A stretch of DNA of 64,000 nt from Cololabis saira (GCF_033807715.1 NC_084591.1:45026368-45090367), one strand, 5' to 3'. Numbered from the stretch's first letter, positions 34,003 to 44,926 are shown. Translations and numbers: made by a program. Notes: generated by a model from the letters alone, not told the origin.

Positions 34003-34968
34003 GTCAAGGGTTAACTGTTGACTATTGTTACCGGGTTATGTCAGATGCACTTCGAACTTTGAAGCAAGCCATGAGCTCACCGAAATCACATTTCTGGGTT
34101 AAAGCTATGAAAGATGAAATGGACTCTCTGAAAGAAAATGAGACATTCACCCTAACCACTTTACCAGAATGTAAACATGCAGTGGGGGGAAGATGGGTTT
34201 ACACTGTAAAAGAAAATCCAGATGAGACAAAAACATACAAAGCCAGGTATGTAGCAAAGGGTTATAGTCAAGTTGCAGGGATTGATTATAATGAAACCTT
34301 TTCTCCAACTGCTATTATGACATCCGTGCACAGTCTGATGCAGCTTGCAGTGCAGCATGGCTTAGAATTGCACCAGATGGATGTTAAAACTGCATACCTG
34401 CATGCTCCTATTGATTGTGAAGTGTACATGGAGCAGCCTGATGGTTTTGAGGTCAAGTCAGAGATGGGTGAGAAACTAGTCTGTAAACTTAATAGATCAT
34501 TGTATGGGCTGAAGCAGTCGGGACGAAATTGGAACAAAATGCTTCAAGATTTTCTATGTGAAAATGGTTACAGTCAAAACCCGGCTGACCATTGTGTTTA
34601 TAGTAGACAGACTGCAAATGAGAGGGTTATATTGTTAATCCGGGTTGATGACCTTATCATTGCTGCTGATGACAATCAAACTGTGAAAAATGTAAAAGAA
34701 ATGTTGGGAGCAAAATTTAAAATAAAAGATCTTGGTGAACTTAAACATTTCTTGGGTATTGATTTTGTGCAAAGAGGAGGTGAAATAAAAATGAGTCAAA
34801 AAAGGTACATTACAAAGATTTTGGGGTTTGAAATGATCAACTGTAAACCTAGAATAACTCCATGTGAAAACAAACTGAAATTTGACAACGAGGGTCAACC
34901 TGTTGATCAAAAGAAATATCGTGAGGTTGTTGGCAGTTTGCTTTATGTCATGATATGTACAAGACCGG
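32414..34968 (+). pseudogene. Copia-type pol, frameshifted and missing RNase H
   Basis: The protease motif GLMVDTGATSHIV opens one frame (32414-32797). A second shift near 32780 returns to the original frame. Then come the pre-integrase HH-CC domain (TWHDILGHCNYD, CEVCMQGK), the integrase core (HTDLAGP, DNGTEF, YSPHQNGTAERNWRT), a poly-Asp (GAT)n tract at 33961-34002, and Copia reverse transcriptase (HFWVKAMKDEMDSL, MDVKTAYLHAPID, SLYGLKQSGRNWNKM, catalytic LIRVDDLIIAA). The frame runs to VVGSLLYVMICTRP and is cut at 34968, where the palindrome begins. The RNase H domain (with KHI-type motifs) is absent. Copia elements are few in fish genomes compared with Gypsy. Confidence 0.85.
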
Positions 34969-36368
34969 AGGGGTATTCCAGGAAGCGGGTTTAGTGAAAA
35001 TCCTGAGTTTGTTAAGCCTGAGATGAGGGAAATCCAGAGTTTTCAGTTCCAGAAAGCGAGTTAACTCAAGCTCTGAGTCAGTTACTACGGCAACTTAGCC
35101 TCTGAACCTAACCTGCTCGCTAGCAGGTTTACTTAAATAAAGCCTGAGTTTCTCTCTGTCTCCTCCCTCAGTGGCGTCAATTCAGCCAATTGGGCAAGCG
35201 GCAGAGAGAGCAGAAAAAGCATATCTAACAAACGCAACATATTTTATTCACTATGTCAGTGCAACAATATCACAGGGACATCCGAGTTTAACTTCAAACA
35301 GTTAAAGTCCAAATGCAAAAAGGAGAGTGAGGGAGCAGAAGAGAGAAAAAGAGAGAGTAAAAAAACTCAAATATTTCCCTTAAACAGATTTATAAGAGGG
35401 TAGGGTGATTTGATATCTTACCTTAAAATGAACTTGCATAATGAAACCATCAGTGGCTACAGGCTCGTTAATATCTGCTGCTGCTGGGGCAACATTGGAC
35501 CCATCACTTGCCTTCTTTCTTTTTTTTTTAAATTGCGTGGTTGTCTGCTTCCTTTTCATTTTTGTAAGTTAGTAACACTACAGAGCTAAAAACGAGATTG
35601 ATAGCGAGTAGCGACCGACCACGGGGGGGGGGGGGGATAATAATCAATACAAATAGACCAACACAGTCTCACTCCGGAGGCGTCGGCTTTGGTCGACGAA
35701 TGGTCAAGAGCCATTGGCACCATCTACTACCATCTACAAAAGGTACCCACATGCGTCTCTTTCAGACGCAAGTAGGCTCCAATTGACTCCAATGTAATCC
35801 CGTCTGCGGCTATATCTGACGCTCAGAGCAGCTGATCACCGCGTCCTCATTCCTCTTTTAAAATGCAAATACTTCAATTTAAAACATTTTATCCCACAAT
35901 CTCTGTTCATTGAGTTTATCAGTTATTAAGAAGCATTTTTCCACTTTGGCCAGAGTGAAATGCGGATGGAATTGGGCACCAACAAACGACAGCAGCCTTT
36001 TTGAAAAATATATTTTTAGTTTAATGCATTGCATGCATGCGTTTATAATTCCCATATATTATGTGGCTGTAGCCTACTAGTTGTCTGACATTTTTGGGAG
36101 ATGTATATATATTTTAAAAACTTAAATAGGGGACTAGTAGCCGTCGTCTCGCTTTATATCCTCCCCCCACCTTTCCGCTACCCCCGATGCGTCCCACAAG
36201 GACGCTTACGCTGCGGCGCTACTTGACGCCCAGGGCAAGTAATCACCAAATCACCATGACAACCAAACACTACACTCCCGACTCCTCTCACATAAAAACG
36301 TACCCTGCCTACTTGTTCCAAAGTACAAAAACGTAGAGGGATTACAATAATAGCCCTTGAATTGTATA

Positions 36369-37131
36369 TGTCACAGGGGTGGTTCAAGTCCCCAATTAAA
36401 TACTTTCGAGGGTGAGCAGCGCTTAGTAACCCACAACAAAAAGCAGGAGTGCAGCAACAGACATTTATTGCTCCAAGACGGTTATAAAATCAGGGGTGGG
36501 GGAGTCACTAAAAATAGAACTGTTTCTAAAATGGCCAATCCATAAAAGGTTAAAAAAGGTTAAAGATGAACAGTCTCAGTCTTTCTGGGCTCACTGTCCT
36601 CCAGTGCCCTCTCAGTGCCCCTTCCCTGTTGGCCCACGCCAACAGGGATCCCCGGTCCGAGTCTGCCGGGGGCTCCCCAACCACCTGGGCCCCCATGGGC
36701 CTCTGTACGTCCGTCCATCCTCCTCAGCTCTGCCCATTCTCCGTCCAGCCACCACAGTCCATCCACTCTTGTTTATCAACTCTCGTCCCTCATGGGCCTC
36801 TGTCCTTCCGTTCACTCTCTCAGCTTGAATGTCTGCCTTGAATATATAAAGGGGAAGGAAACCCTCCCCTCGTTCACCATTGGTCTAGGGGGGCCAGCCT
36901 GCAGTGGTTTATTGGCCACTGCAGCTGTCTGTCAGGATTCAGTTGATTGTGTTCAGCTGTGTCTAATCAACTCAAACAAAAGGTAATTGCATGCCAACTC
37001 AAAAACAGAAGAAGTTACATTTCAAACAATAATAACTAGACAAAGCAACAAAACATGCATGCAAATAAAATGTTACACTAAAATTCCAAAACAATAAAAT
37101 GATTAAACACAGCCTGACACTCAGCATGACA
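36369..37131 (-). repeat. LTR (3' LTR on the minus strand)
   Basis: TGTCACAGGGG...AGCATGACA on the plus strand. On the minus strand there is a TATATA-type box near 36841-36850 and an AATAAA signal near 36468-36473, in the order expected for a minus-strand LTR. Confidence 0.85.
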
Positions 37132-37216
37132 TCCCCCCACAGTTTACCGTTGGCAGTCCCTGTCAACAATCCCCATGTCCACCAACAGCAGCCTCCAGCG
37201 GTTCCTTATCCCAGCA

Positions 37217-37750
37217 GCTGCAGCCAGCTCTCCGCAGCGTCCAGCAGCCCCACCAGTAGCCTCCGGTGGTCTCGTGCCGCAGCCAGCTCTCCGCAGCGTC
37301 CAGCAGCCCCACCAGTAGCCTCCGGTGGTCTCGTGCTGCAGCCAGCTCTCCGCAGCGTCCAGCAGCCCCACCAGTAGCCTCCGGTGGTCTCGTGCCGCAG
37401 CCAGCTCTCCGCAGCGTCCAGCAGCCCCACCAGTAGCCTCCGGTGGTCTCGTGCTGCAGCCAGCTCTCCGCAGCGTCCAGCAGCCCCACCAGTAGCCTCC
37501 GATGGTCTCGTGCCGCAGCCAGCTCTCAGTAGCATCCATCAGCCCCACCAGTAGCCTCTGGTGGTCTCGTGCCACAGCCAGCTCTCAGCAGCATCCAAAA
37601 GCCCCACCAGTAGCCTCCGGTGGTCTCTTGCTGCAGCCAGCTCTCAGCAGCATCCATCAGCCCCACCAGTAGCCTCCGATGGTCTCGTGCTGCAGCCAGC
37701 TCTCAGCAGCATCCATCAGCCCCACCAGTAGCCTCCGGTGGTCTCTCTTG
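37217..37750. repeat. 59-bp tandem array, about nine units, interior of the LTR element
   Basis: Units contain GCAGCCAGCTCTCCGCAGCG, then CCAGCAGCCCCACCAGTAGC, and CTCCGGTGGTCTCGTG. The first five units are almost identical and the last four are more diverged (CTCTCAGCAGCATCCATCAG). Because 59 is not a multiple of three, successive units pass through all frames, and the minus strand stays open in three frames over most of the array. Confidence 0.9.
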
Positions 37751-37935
37751 CTGCATATGGGCAAAGGTCGCATCACTGTTACGACGGGCAAAACATCCTC
37801 AGGCCTTGGGGCAGAGGGCCTTCTTTAAGGCCCAACAAAAAACGGGCACCAGGATAAATTGGCATTATCGTTTTAAAACTATGTTGTGGGTACCCAGCAC
37901 TGCTCACGAACTCGAATCCTGCCAACAACGCCAAA

Positions 37936-38698
37936 TGGCACAGGGGTGGTTCAAGTCCCCAATTAAATACTTTCGAGGGTGAGCAGCGCTTAGTAACCCA
38001 CAACAAAAAGCAGGAGTGCAGCAACAGACATTTATTGCTCCAAGACGGTTATAAAATCAGGGGTGGGGGAGTCACTAAAAATAGAACTGTTTCTAAAATG
38101 GCCAATCCATAAAAGGTTAAAAAAGGTTAAAGATGAACAGTCTCAGTCTTTCTGGGCTCACTGTCCTCCAGTGCCCTCTCAGTGCCCCTTCCCTGTTGGC
38201 CCACGCCAACAGGGATCCCCGGTCCGAGTCTGCCGGGGGCTCCCCAACCACCTGGGCCCCCATGGGCCTCTGTACGTCCGTCCATCCTCCTCAGCTCTGC
38301 CCATTCTCCGTCCAGCCACCACAGTCCATCCACTCTTGTTTATCAACTCTCGTCCCTCATGGGCCTCTGTCCTTCCGTTCACTCTCTCAGCTTGAATGTC
38401 TGCCTTGAATATATAAAGGGGAAGGAAACCCTCCCCTCGTTCACCATTGGTCTAGGGGGGCCAGCCTGCAGTGGTTTATTGGCCACTGCAGCTGTCTGTC
38501 AGGATTCAGTTGATTGTGTTCAGCTGTGTCTAATCAACTCAAACAAAAGGTAATTGCATGCCAACTCAAAAACAGAAGAAGTTACATTTCAAACAATAAT
38601 AACTAGACAAAGCAACAAAACATGCATGCAAATAAAATGTTACACTAAAATTCCAAAACAATAAAATGATTAAACACAGCCTGACACTCAGCATGACA
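37936..38698 (-). repeat. LTR (5' LTR on the minus strand)
   Basis: Second copy of the 763-bp repeat. It starts TGGCACAGG where the other starts TGTCACAGG. Confidence 0.85.
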
Positions 38699-39097
38699 TA
38701 TAAATAAATTTTTCTGACTATTCCTTTTGCGACCAAGTCACGGACTTTCAAGATTCTGGAACCCCCTCTGGGAATTCCCTCTACGTCATAGTGACGAGGG
38801 GGATCCTGGACACGTGACAGATCGTGTGCCGTTGACTGGTATCAGCCCATGGAAGGAGGCGTTATTTAGTCCCATAAGTAGGCTAGTGGGGGGCTATTAA
38901 CCTGCTAGTAGTTACTGGCCATTTGTTTCAGTTATGGATAACTGAAACAAATTGTTTGAGTAGCCCAGTAATGATTTGTACGCTTGGTAAGTCTCAGCCA
39001 ATCACGGGGCTGGTTGTTAGTAAATAGGGACCCGGATCATGCCAGCCAATCAGAATCCTGGAAAAACATCAACAAATGACACGTGTAACTTCCAGTT

Positions 39098-39242
39098 AAG
39101 GCTGATTTATGGTTCCACGTTACACCAACGCAGAGCCTACGGCGTAGGGTACACGGAGACGCACACCGTACGGCGCGCATCGCCGCGTACCCTACGCCGT
39201 AGGCTCTGCGTCGATTTAACGCGGGACCATAATTCAGGCTTT
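39098..39242. mobile_element. Palindromic MITE, left-arm copy
   Basis: The 145-bp element is almost a perfect inverted repeat: AAGGCTGATTTATGGTTCC and AGAGCCTACGGCGTAGGGTA on the left, with complements on the right. A matching copy lies in the right arm (41415-41559), a half-copy at 1388-1460, and another half at 56726-56775. Confidence 0.8.
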
Positions 39243-39519
39243 ACTTCCAAGACGGAACGAGTCTTTCGTTTGGAGTGACAGAGAAGTGGAGTTACTTTTA
39301 AGTGTGACTTTAGAATATTAAACAGGTAAAATACAAGAAAATATTGACCAAACTAATTGTAAACACAGGTCGCACACATGACGCTGGTGAAAAAAAGAGT
39401 TGTTTTTATCAGTGATGGATAATTGTAGGCAATACACTACCCATAATCCTCAGCTACCGTTGCTATAGAGACGACGCCAGTCCGCTTTGCTTGACAAAAT
39501 CGTTTTAACTATTTATATT

Positions 39520-39521
39520 TA

Positions 39522-39562
<41 letters not shown>
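39520..39562. repeat. (TTA)n microsatellite, left arm
   Basis: A TTA trinucleotide run. Its complement (TAA)n lies in the right arm at 41071-41124. Confidence 0.9.
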
Positions 39563-39566
<4 letters not shown>

Positions 39567-39671
39567 TATATATTTATATTTATATTTATATATAACTATT
39601 CTAACATTTCTAAACACAAAAACACGAAAGTGTCCTTGATAATTCAATAATACAATAGGTTCATGTTAAGG

Positions 39672-40973
39672 ACATCCGTTTTAATTAGTTCTCCTTCGAT
39701 TATGACATGTTATTAATGCTCAGTAGGCAAAGGAGGTTTGTTATGTATTGTTATGAGGCCTATTTCAATTAAATTCAATTCAATTTTATTTGTATAGCGT
39801 CTAATACAACAGATGTTGTCTCTAGACGCTTTCCAGAGATCCAGAACATGAACATAAACATAAACATAAACCCCCGAGCAATTATTACATAAACAATGGC
39901 AGGTAAAAACTCCCATATTGGGAGAAAAAGCCTTAAGCCAAACAGTGGCAAGGAAAAACTCCCCTTTAGGAGGGAAGAAACCTTGAGCAGGACCAGGCTC
40001 ATAAGGGGGGACCCTCCTGCCGAAGGCCAGACTGGGGGAGTCGGGGACGTCAGCAGCACACAGCAGGCAGGCGGAAGCAGCAACAGGATGACCAGAGGTG
40101 GGTGGGGTGGGGGGGGGGGGCGTAAGCAGCATTTCGTGTCTATTTTTGAACAGTTCACTAATGCTTTGAGCTACGAGGCTGAAATTCTAGACTCTGTATC
40201 AGGAGGTGACTTTCATCCACTGTGCGGATTTTCAGATCTGTGTGACCTTCGTAAGTGTCAAAGGTCACGCTTTTCGGCCTGCAAAGACTATTTCGTGTCT
40301 TTTTTTGAATAGTTCACTAATGCTTTGAGCTAAGAGGCTGAAATTCTAGACTCTGTATCAGGAGGTGACTCTCATCCACTGTGCCCAGGTCCAGACCCAT
40401 GCGACCTTCGGAAGTGCCAAAGGTCACCGTGTGTGGTGCCTTTTTCGGGCCTTTGAAATGTTTTTTGAATAATTCACTAACGCTTTAAGCTGGGAGGCTG
40501 ATTTTTGACAATGTTGCAATGCAGAAGGCCCTTGGCTAGGATCTTTTGGTCCCGTGGCTGTACGACTTCCACAGAGCTAGTTGGCATTGCATAGGGTTCA
40601 CAGAGTTGAGACATGGCAAGCCCAATCTAGGCCCCATATGGAGGCCACAGATCAAGTTTTACTTGGTTTGGTCAAATATTATGGCAACAGTGTCCGTTCG
40701 AATGTTGGAAAAGGTGACGTTTCAAAGCCCCGCCCATCGAAAAGTACAGGTCCGATCTGCACCAAACTAACGTCTGTCTGATCAGGGGATGCCCCCAAAC
40801 AACATATAAAAAATTCAGACTCCTAGCTAAAGGCGTTAGTGAACTATGCAAAAAAAGACACAAAATAGGCCCTGTTCCATTAGTCAGGAGGCTCTCAGAC
40901 CTGTACGTGCCTACACCCTCCTAACCAGCCAGAACGTTTTGGAGGAAACACTGTTGCAGAAGTCATAGAAATC
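39672..40973. other. Spacer of the giant inverted repeat
   Basis: 39775-40080 matches a repeat I recall as common in teleosts: TTCAATTTTATTTGTATAGC, GGCAAGGAAAAACTCCCCTT, AGGAGGGAAGAAACCTTGAG. It is probably the 3' end of a SINE or LINE. 40131-40460 is a tandem pair of about 163 bp (TTCACTAATGCTTTGAGCTA, TCTAGACTCTGTATCAGGAG) with a partial third unit near 40470. 40540-40970 holds no gene I recognise. Confidence 0.55.
40131..40500. repeat. Tandem repeat of about 163 bp, two full units and part of a third
   Basis: Shared strings are TTCACTAATGCTTTGAGCTA, GAGGCTGAAATTCTAGACTC, GGAGGTGACT and CCAAAGGTCAC. The third unit is cut short after AATTCACTAACGCTTTAAGC. Confidence 0.8.
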
Positions 40974-41068
40974 TTAACATGAACCTATTGTATTTTTGAA
41001 TTATCAAGGACACTTTCGTGTTTTTGTGTTTAGAAATGTTAAAATAGTTATATATAAATATAAATATA

Positions 41069-41128
<60 letters not shown>

Positions 41129-41414
41129 TAAATAATAAATATAAATAGTTAAAACGATTTTGTCAAGCAAAGCGGACTGGCGTCGTCTCTATAGCAACGG
41201 TAGCTGAGGATTATGGGTAGTGTATTGCCTACAATTATCCATCACTGATAAAAACAACTCTTTTTTTCACCAGCGTCATGTGTGCGACCTGTGTTTACAA
41301 TTAGTTTGGTCAATATTTTCTTGTATTTTACCTGTTTAATATTCTAAAGTCACACTTAAAAGTAACTCCACTTCTCTGTCACTCCAAACGAAAGACTCGT
41401 TCCGTCTTGGAAGT

Positions 41415-41559
41415 AAAGCCTGAATTATGGTCCCGCGTTAAATCGACGCAGAGCCTACGGCGTAGGGTACGCGGCGATGCGCGCCGTACGGTGTGCGTCT
41501 CCGTGTACCCTACGCTGTAGGCTCTGCGTTGGTGTAACGTGGAACCATAAATCAGCCTT
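41415..41559. mobile_element. Palindromic MITE, right-arm copy, at the duplication breakpoint
   Basis: Counterpart of 39098-39242. The tandem duplication copy at 56726 begins inside this element, at GTAGGCTCTGCGTTGG, so the duplication boundary falls near its centre. Confidence 0.8.
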
Positions 41560-42831
41560 AACTGGAAGTTACACGTGTCATTTGTTGATGTTTTTCCAGG
41601 ATTCTGATTGGCTGGCATGATCCGGGTCCCTAGCTACTAACAACCAGCCCCGTGATTGGCTGAGACTTACCAAGCGTACAAATCATTACTGGGCTACTCA
41701 AACAATTTGTTTCAGTTATCCATAACTGAAACAAATGGCCAGTAACTACTAACAGGTTAATAGCCCCCCACTAGCCTACTTATGGGACTAAATAATGCCT
41801 CTTCCATGGGCTGATACCAGTCAACGGCACACGATCTGTCACGTGTCCAGGATCCCCCTCGTCACTATGACGTAGAGGGAATTCCCAGAGGGGGTTCCAG
41901 AATCTTGAAAGTCCGTGACTTGGTCGCAAAAGGAATAGTCAGAAAAATGTATTTATACAATTCAAGGGCTATTATTGTAATCCCTCTAACGTTTTTGTAC
42001 TTTGGAACAAGTAGGCAGGGTACGTTTTTATGTGAGAGGAGTCGGGAGTGTAGTGTTTGGTTGTCATGGTGATTTGGTGATTACTTGCCCTGGGCGTCAA
42101 GTAGCGCCGCAGCGTAAGCGTCCTTGTGGGACGCATCGGGGGTAGCGGAAAGGTGGGGGGAGGATATAAAGCGAGACGACGGCTACTAGTCCCCTATTTA
42201 AGTTTTTAAAATATATATACATCTCCCAAAAATGTCAGACAACTAGTAGGCTACAGCCACAGAATATATGGGAATTATAAACGCATGCATGCAATGCATT
42301 AAACTAAAAATATATTTTTCAAAAAGGCTGCTGTCGTTTGTTGGTGCCCAATTCCATCCGCATTTCACTCTGGTCAAAGTGGAAAAATGCTTCTTAATAA
42401 CTGATAAACCATGCATGATACTCACTGAACAGAGATTGTGGGATAAAATGTTTTAAATTGAAGTATTTGCATTTTAAAAGAGGAATGAGGACGCGGTGAT
42501 CAGCTGCTCTGAGCGTCAGATATAGCCGCAGACGGGATTACATTGGAGTCAATTGGAGCCTACTTGCGTCTGAAAGAGACGCATGTGGGTACCTTTTGCG
42601 TCAGTAGATGTCGCCAATGGTTCGTGACCGTTCGTCGAAAAGCAACGCCTGCGGAGTGAGACTGTGTTGAATAGACACAGAGTAATTCCATAAATGCATA
42701 CAAAAAAAATTAAAAAAAACATTTTCCCCTGAAGCCGAGGTGTGCGGCTGCCCCTGATCTAAATGACAATAAAATTTCATTCAATACCATTCCACCACTG
42801 TTTTCATCTGTAATACTATAAGACAGTGTGC

Positions 42832-43045
42832 TTTCTCAATCCTTTTCCTCATGGGCCCCTGTCCTGCATGACTTAGATGTTTCCCTGCTTCAGCGCACCG
42901 AGATACAAGTACCTGTGTCATCAACAGAGTTGGGCAGACCTTGGTGACAAGCTAATGAGGACCTTTAATTAGAATCAGGTGTGTTTGTGCAGGGAAACAT
43001 CTAAAACATGCAGGACAGGGGCCCACGAGGACCAGGATTGAGAAA
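42832..43045. mobile_element. hAT-like MITE, copy 1
   Basis: Long inverted ends: TTTCTCAATCC, CCCCTGTCCTGCATG and AGATGTTTCCCTGC on the left, with complements on the right. I recognise the CCTGTCCTGCATG...AGATGTTTCCCTGC pattern from fish hAT MITEs. 214 bp, non-coding. Confidence 0.7.
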
Positions 43046-43162
43046 CACTTAAATGTTAAATGAATAATGCATTCAAACTTACACATTGACTGCAGCAACT
43101 TTCCCCCACGCCATTTCTCTCCTCGTGTTTCGTTTTTTTTTCTGAAATATGCTCTCATACTC

Positions 43163-43962
43163 GCCATACGCACGTATTGACACTTCTAACTCCAGTGGCG
43201 TGAAGTATGTGGATCTTCAGATGCAAACTAATGTTTCCTCAAAGGGATTTTGTAAATTGAAATGTTAAATAAAGTTTAAAAAGAAAAAAGAAAAAGTATG
43301 TGGATCTTTTGTTGTCGCCGGTTGCCATGGTGAATTCTTGTTTCAGGGCTCTACTGATGATGGGTTTTTAACTCGAGCTTAACAAACTCAGAGTTGATTG
43401 AACTAACTCAAATCCGCTGTTCTGGAACCGAAAACTCCGACTTTCCTATCTCAGGTTAAGTCAACTCGGAGTTCAGGTTTAAACTCGGAATTTGTTGAAC
43501 CTGCTTCCTGGAATACCCCTCTGAAATGGTTGCTGTTTGTGTATCTGCCTGTTCCCGTTTCTGTTTTGTTTGTTTGTTTTCTCTCTTGCAGATTCAAAAA
43601 GCCGAGGGGTATTCCAGGAAGCAGGTTCAACAAAGTCCGAGTTTAAACCTGAACTCCGAGTTGACTTATCCTGAGAAAGGAAACTCAGAGTTTTCGGTTC
43701 CAGAACAGCGGATATGAGTTAGTTCAATCAACTCTGAGTTTGTTAAGCTCGAGTTAAAAAGCCATCATCAGTAGAGCCCTGAAACAAGGATTCACCATGG
43801 CAACCGGCGACAACAAAAGATCCACATACTTTTTCTTTTTTTTTTTTAAACTTTATTTAACATTTCAATTTACAAAATCCCTTTGAGGAAACATTAGTTT
43901 GCATCTGAAGATCCACAGACTTCACGCCATTGGAGTTAGAAGTGTTAATACGTGCGTATGGC
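43163..43962. repeat. Symmetric palindrome: 358-bp arms, 84-bp spacer
   Basis: Arms 43163-43520 and 43605-43962 have the same length and are nearly perfect complements, with a poly-T/poly-A indel near the middle. The inner tips are GGAATACCCCT and AGGGGTATTCC, the terminus of the MITE-like element. The 84-bp spacer contains TGTTTGTTTTCTCTCTTGCA. The copy is duplicated at 58367-59167. Confidence 0.85.
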
Positions 43963-44926
43963 AGTGGTCGCTATCAATCTGGTTTTTAGCGCTCTGCAGT
44001 GTTACTAACTTACAAAAATGAAAAGGAAGCAGACAACCGCGCAATTAAAAAAAAAGAAAGAAGGCAAGTGATGGGTCCAATGTTGCCCCAGCAGCAGAAG
44101 ATATTAACGAGTTCATTTTAAGGTAAGATATCAAATCACCCTACCCTCTTATAAATCTGTTTAAGGGAAATATTTGACTTTTTTTTTTTACTCTCTCCCT
44201 CTCTTTCTCTCTTCTGCTCCCTCCCTCTCCTTTTGCATTTGGACTTTAAAGGAGCTTGAGGCAGGATTGAGGCAGAATTTATGAAAAAAATTCGTATACG
44301 TTTTAAGTTTTCTAGTAATAATGTCAGATGAAGCGTTCCAAACCCAAAAGAATAAGCCCTCTAGTGTATCTCTCCGTTGCCTTGAACAGGCTGTGTGCTG
44401 CAAAATGTGCTGCAATTCGGGCCCAAATTTCTCGCGCTGTCCTGCGGATGTGACGTCACATGACGCTGCATGCACGTTCTCCCCGTTCTCCCGTGCCGGC
44501 TTCACTGTTGGCTGCAGTACCCCCAACGGCCGTCGTGGTGAAGGGTGGCGCTAGAGAGTCTCATTTCTTAAAAGGATCCTCAAGCTCCTTTAACTGTTTG
44601 AAGTTAAACTGGGATGTCCCTGTGATATTGTTGCACTGACATAGTGAATAAAATACGTTGCGTTTGTTAGATACGCTTTTTCTGCTCTCTCTGCCACTTG
44701 CCCCATTGGCTGAATTGACGCCACTGAGGGAGGAGACAGAGATAAACTCAGGCTTTATTGAAGTAAACCTGCTAGCGAGCAGGTTAGGTTCACAGGCTCA
44801 GTTGCCATAGTAACTGACTCAGAGTTTGAGTTAACTCGCTTTCTGGAACTGAAAACTCTGGATTTCCCTCATCTCAGGCTTAACAAACTCAGGATTTTCA
44901 CTAAACCCGCTTCCTGGAATACCCCT
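43605..44926. mobile_element. MITE-like element with AGGGGTATTCCAGGAAGC ends
   Basis: Terminal inverted repeats AGGGGTATTCCAGGAAGC, with subterminal repeats of AACTCAGAGTTTTCGGTTCC type. CCG flanks both ends (43602-43604 and 44927-44929), which would suit a 3-bp target duplication of PIF/Harbinger type. The interior has an ATGAAAAGGAAGCAGACAAC (44018) Lys-rich short frame, then a stop. No transposase is encoded. It holds the nested TTAA-site MITE. Confidence 0.65.
44250..44589. mobile_element. TTAA-site MITE (Kolobok/piggyBac-like), copy 1
   Basis: 340 bp with inverted ends AGGAGCTTGAGG, flanked by TTAA on both sides (44246-44249 and 44590-44593). The inverted left-arm counterpart near 35320 shows the empty site with a single TTAA (CAGTTAAAGTCC). 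The TTAA duplication points to Kolobok or piggyBac. Non-coding: the apparent frames within it are chance. Confidence 0.8.

Larger units (their letters stand above)
36369..38698 (-). mobile_element. Non-autonomous LTR retroelement (TRIM/LARD-like), minus strand
   Basis: Two 763-bp LTRs (36369-37131 and 37936-38698) appear identical except for one base near one tip. They surround an 804-bp interior without gag or pol. TATA flanks both ends (36365-36368, 38699-38702), a 4-bp target duplication. The inverted paralogues at 41950-41980 and 57165-57195 show the empty site (GAATTGTATAAATACATTTT on the opposite strand). Read on the minus strand, TGGCGTTGTTGGCAGGATTC follows the 5' LTR closely as a primer-binding-site candidate. 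A GTGGGGGGA purine tract abuts the 3' LTR. It must depend on proteins of another element. Confidence 0.85.
34969..39671. repeat. Left arm of a giant inverted repeat
   Basis: This arm is the reverse complement of 40974-44926, apart from one insertion here (the LTR element 36369-38698) and segments present only in the right arm (about 42672-43980 and the MITE 44250-44589). Its outer end is AGGGGTATTCCAGGAAGC at 34969 and its inner end TTCATGTTAAG at 39661-39671. The ~35610-35655 junction carries a G12 run (35624-35636) where the arm lacks ~1.3 kb found in the right arm. No host gene is in it. Confidence 0.85.
40974..44926. repeat. Right arm of the giant inverted repeat
   Basis: The inner end is CTTAACATGAACC near 40974 and the outer end is GGAATACCCCT at 44926, facing the left arm. 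It carries material absent from the left arm: the hAT-like MITE 42832-43045, a 358-bp palindrome and the TTAA-site MITE. From 41517 on, it is also part of the tandem duplication repeated at 56726-64000. Confidence 0.85.

Noticed and set aside
36496..36986. Proline/Ser-rich frames in the 763-bp LTR, duplicated at 38063-38553
   Set aside because: They are identical only because they are the two LTRs of one element. There is no protein family and the frames overlap on both strands.
37217..37750. CRISPR-like regular repeats
   Set aside because: The units are contiguous 59-bp tandem copies without unique spacers, in a vertebrate genome and inside an LTR element.
44321..44554. Cys-rich 77-codon frame, repeated at 59526-59759
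   Set aside because: It lies wholly within the TTAA-site MITE and is repeated by the segmental duplication. It has no start context or homology.
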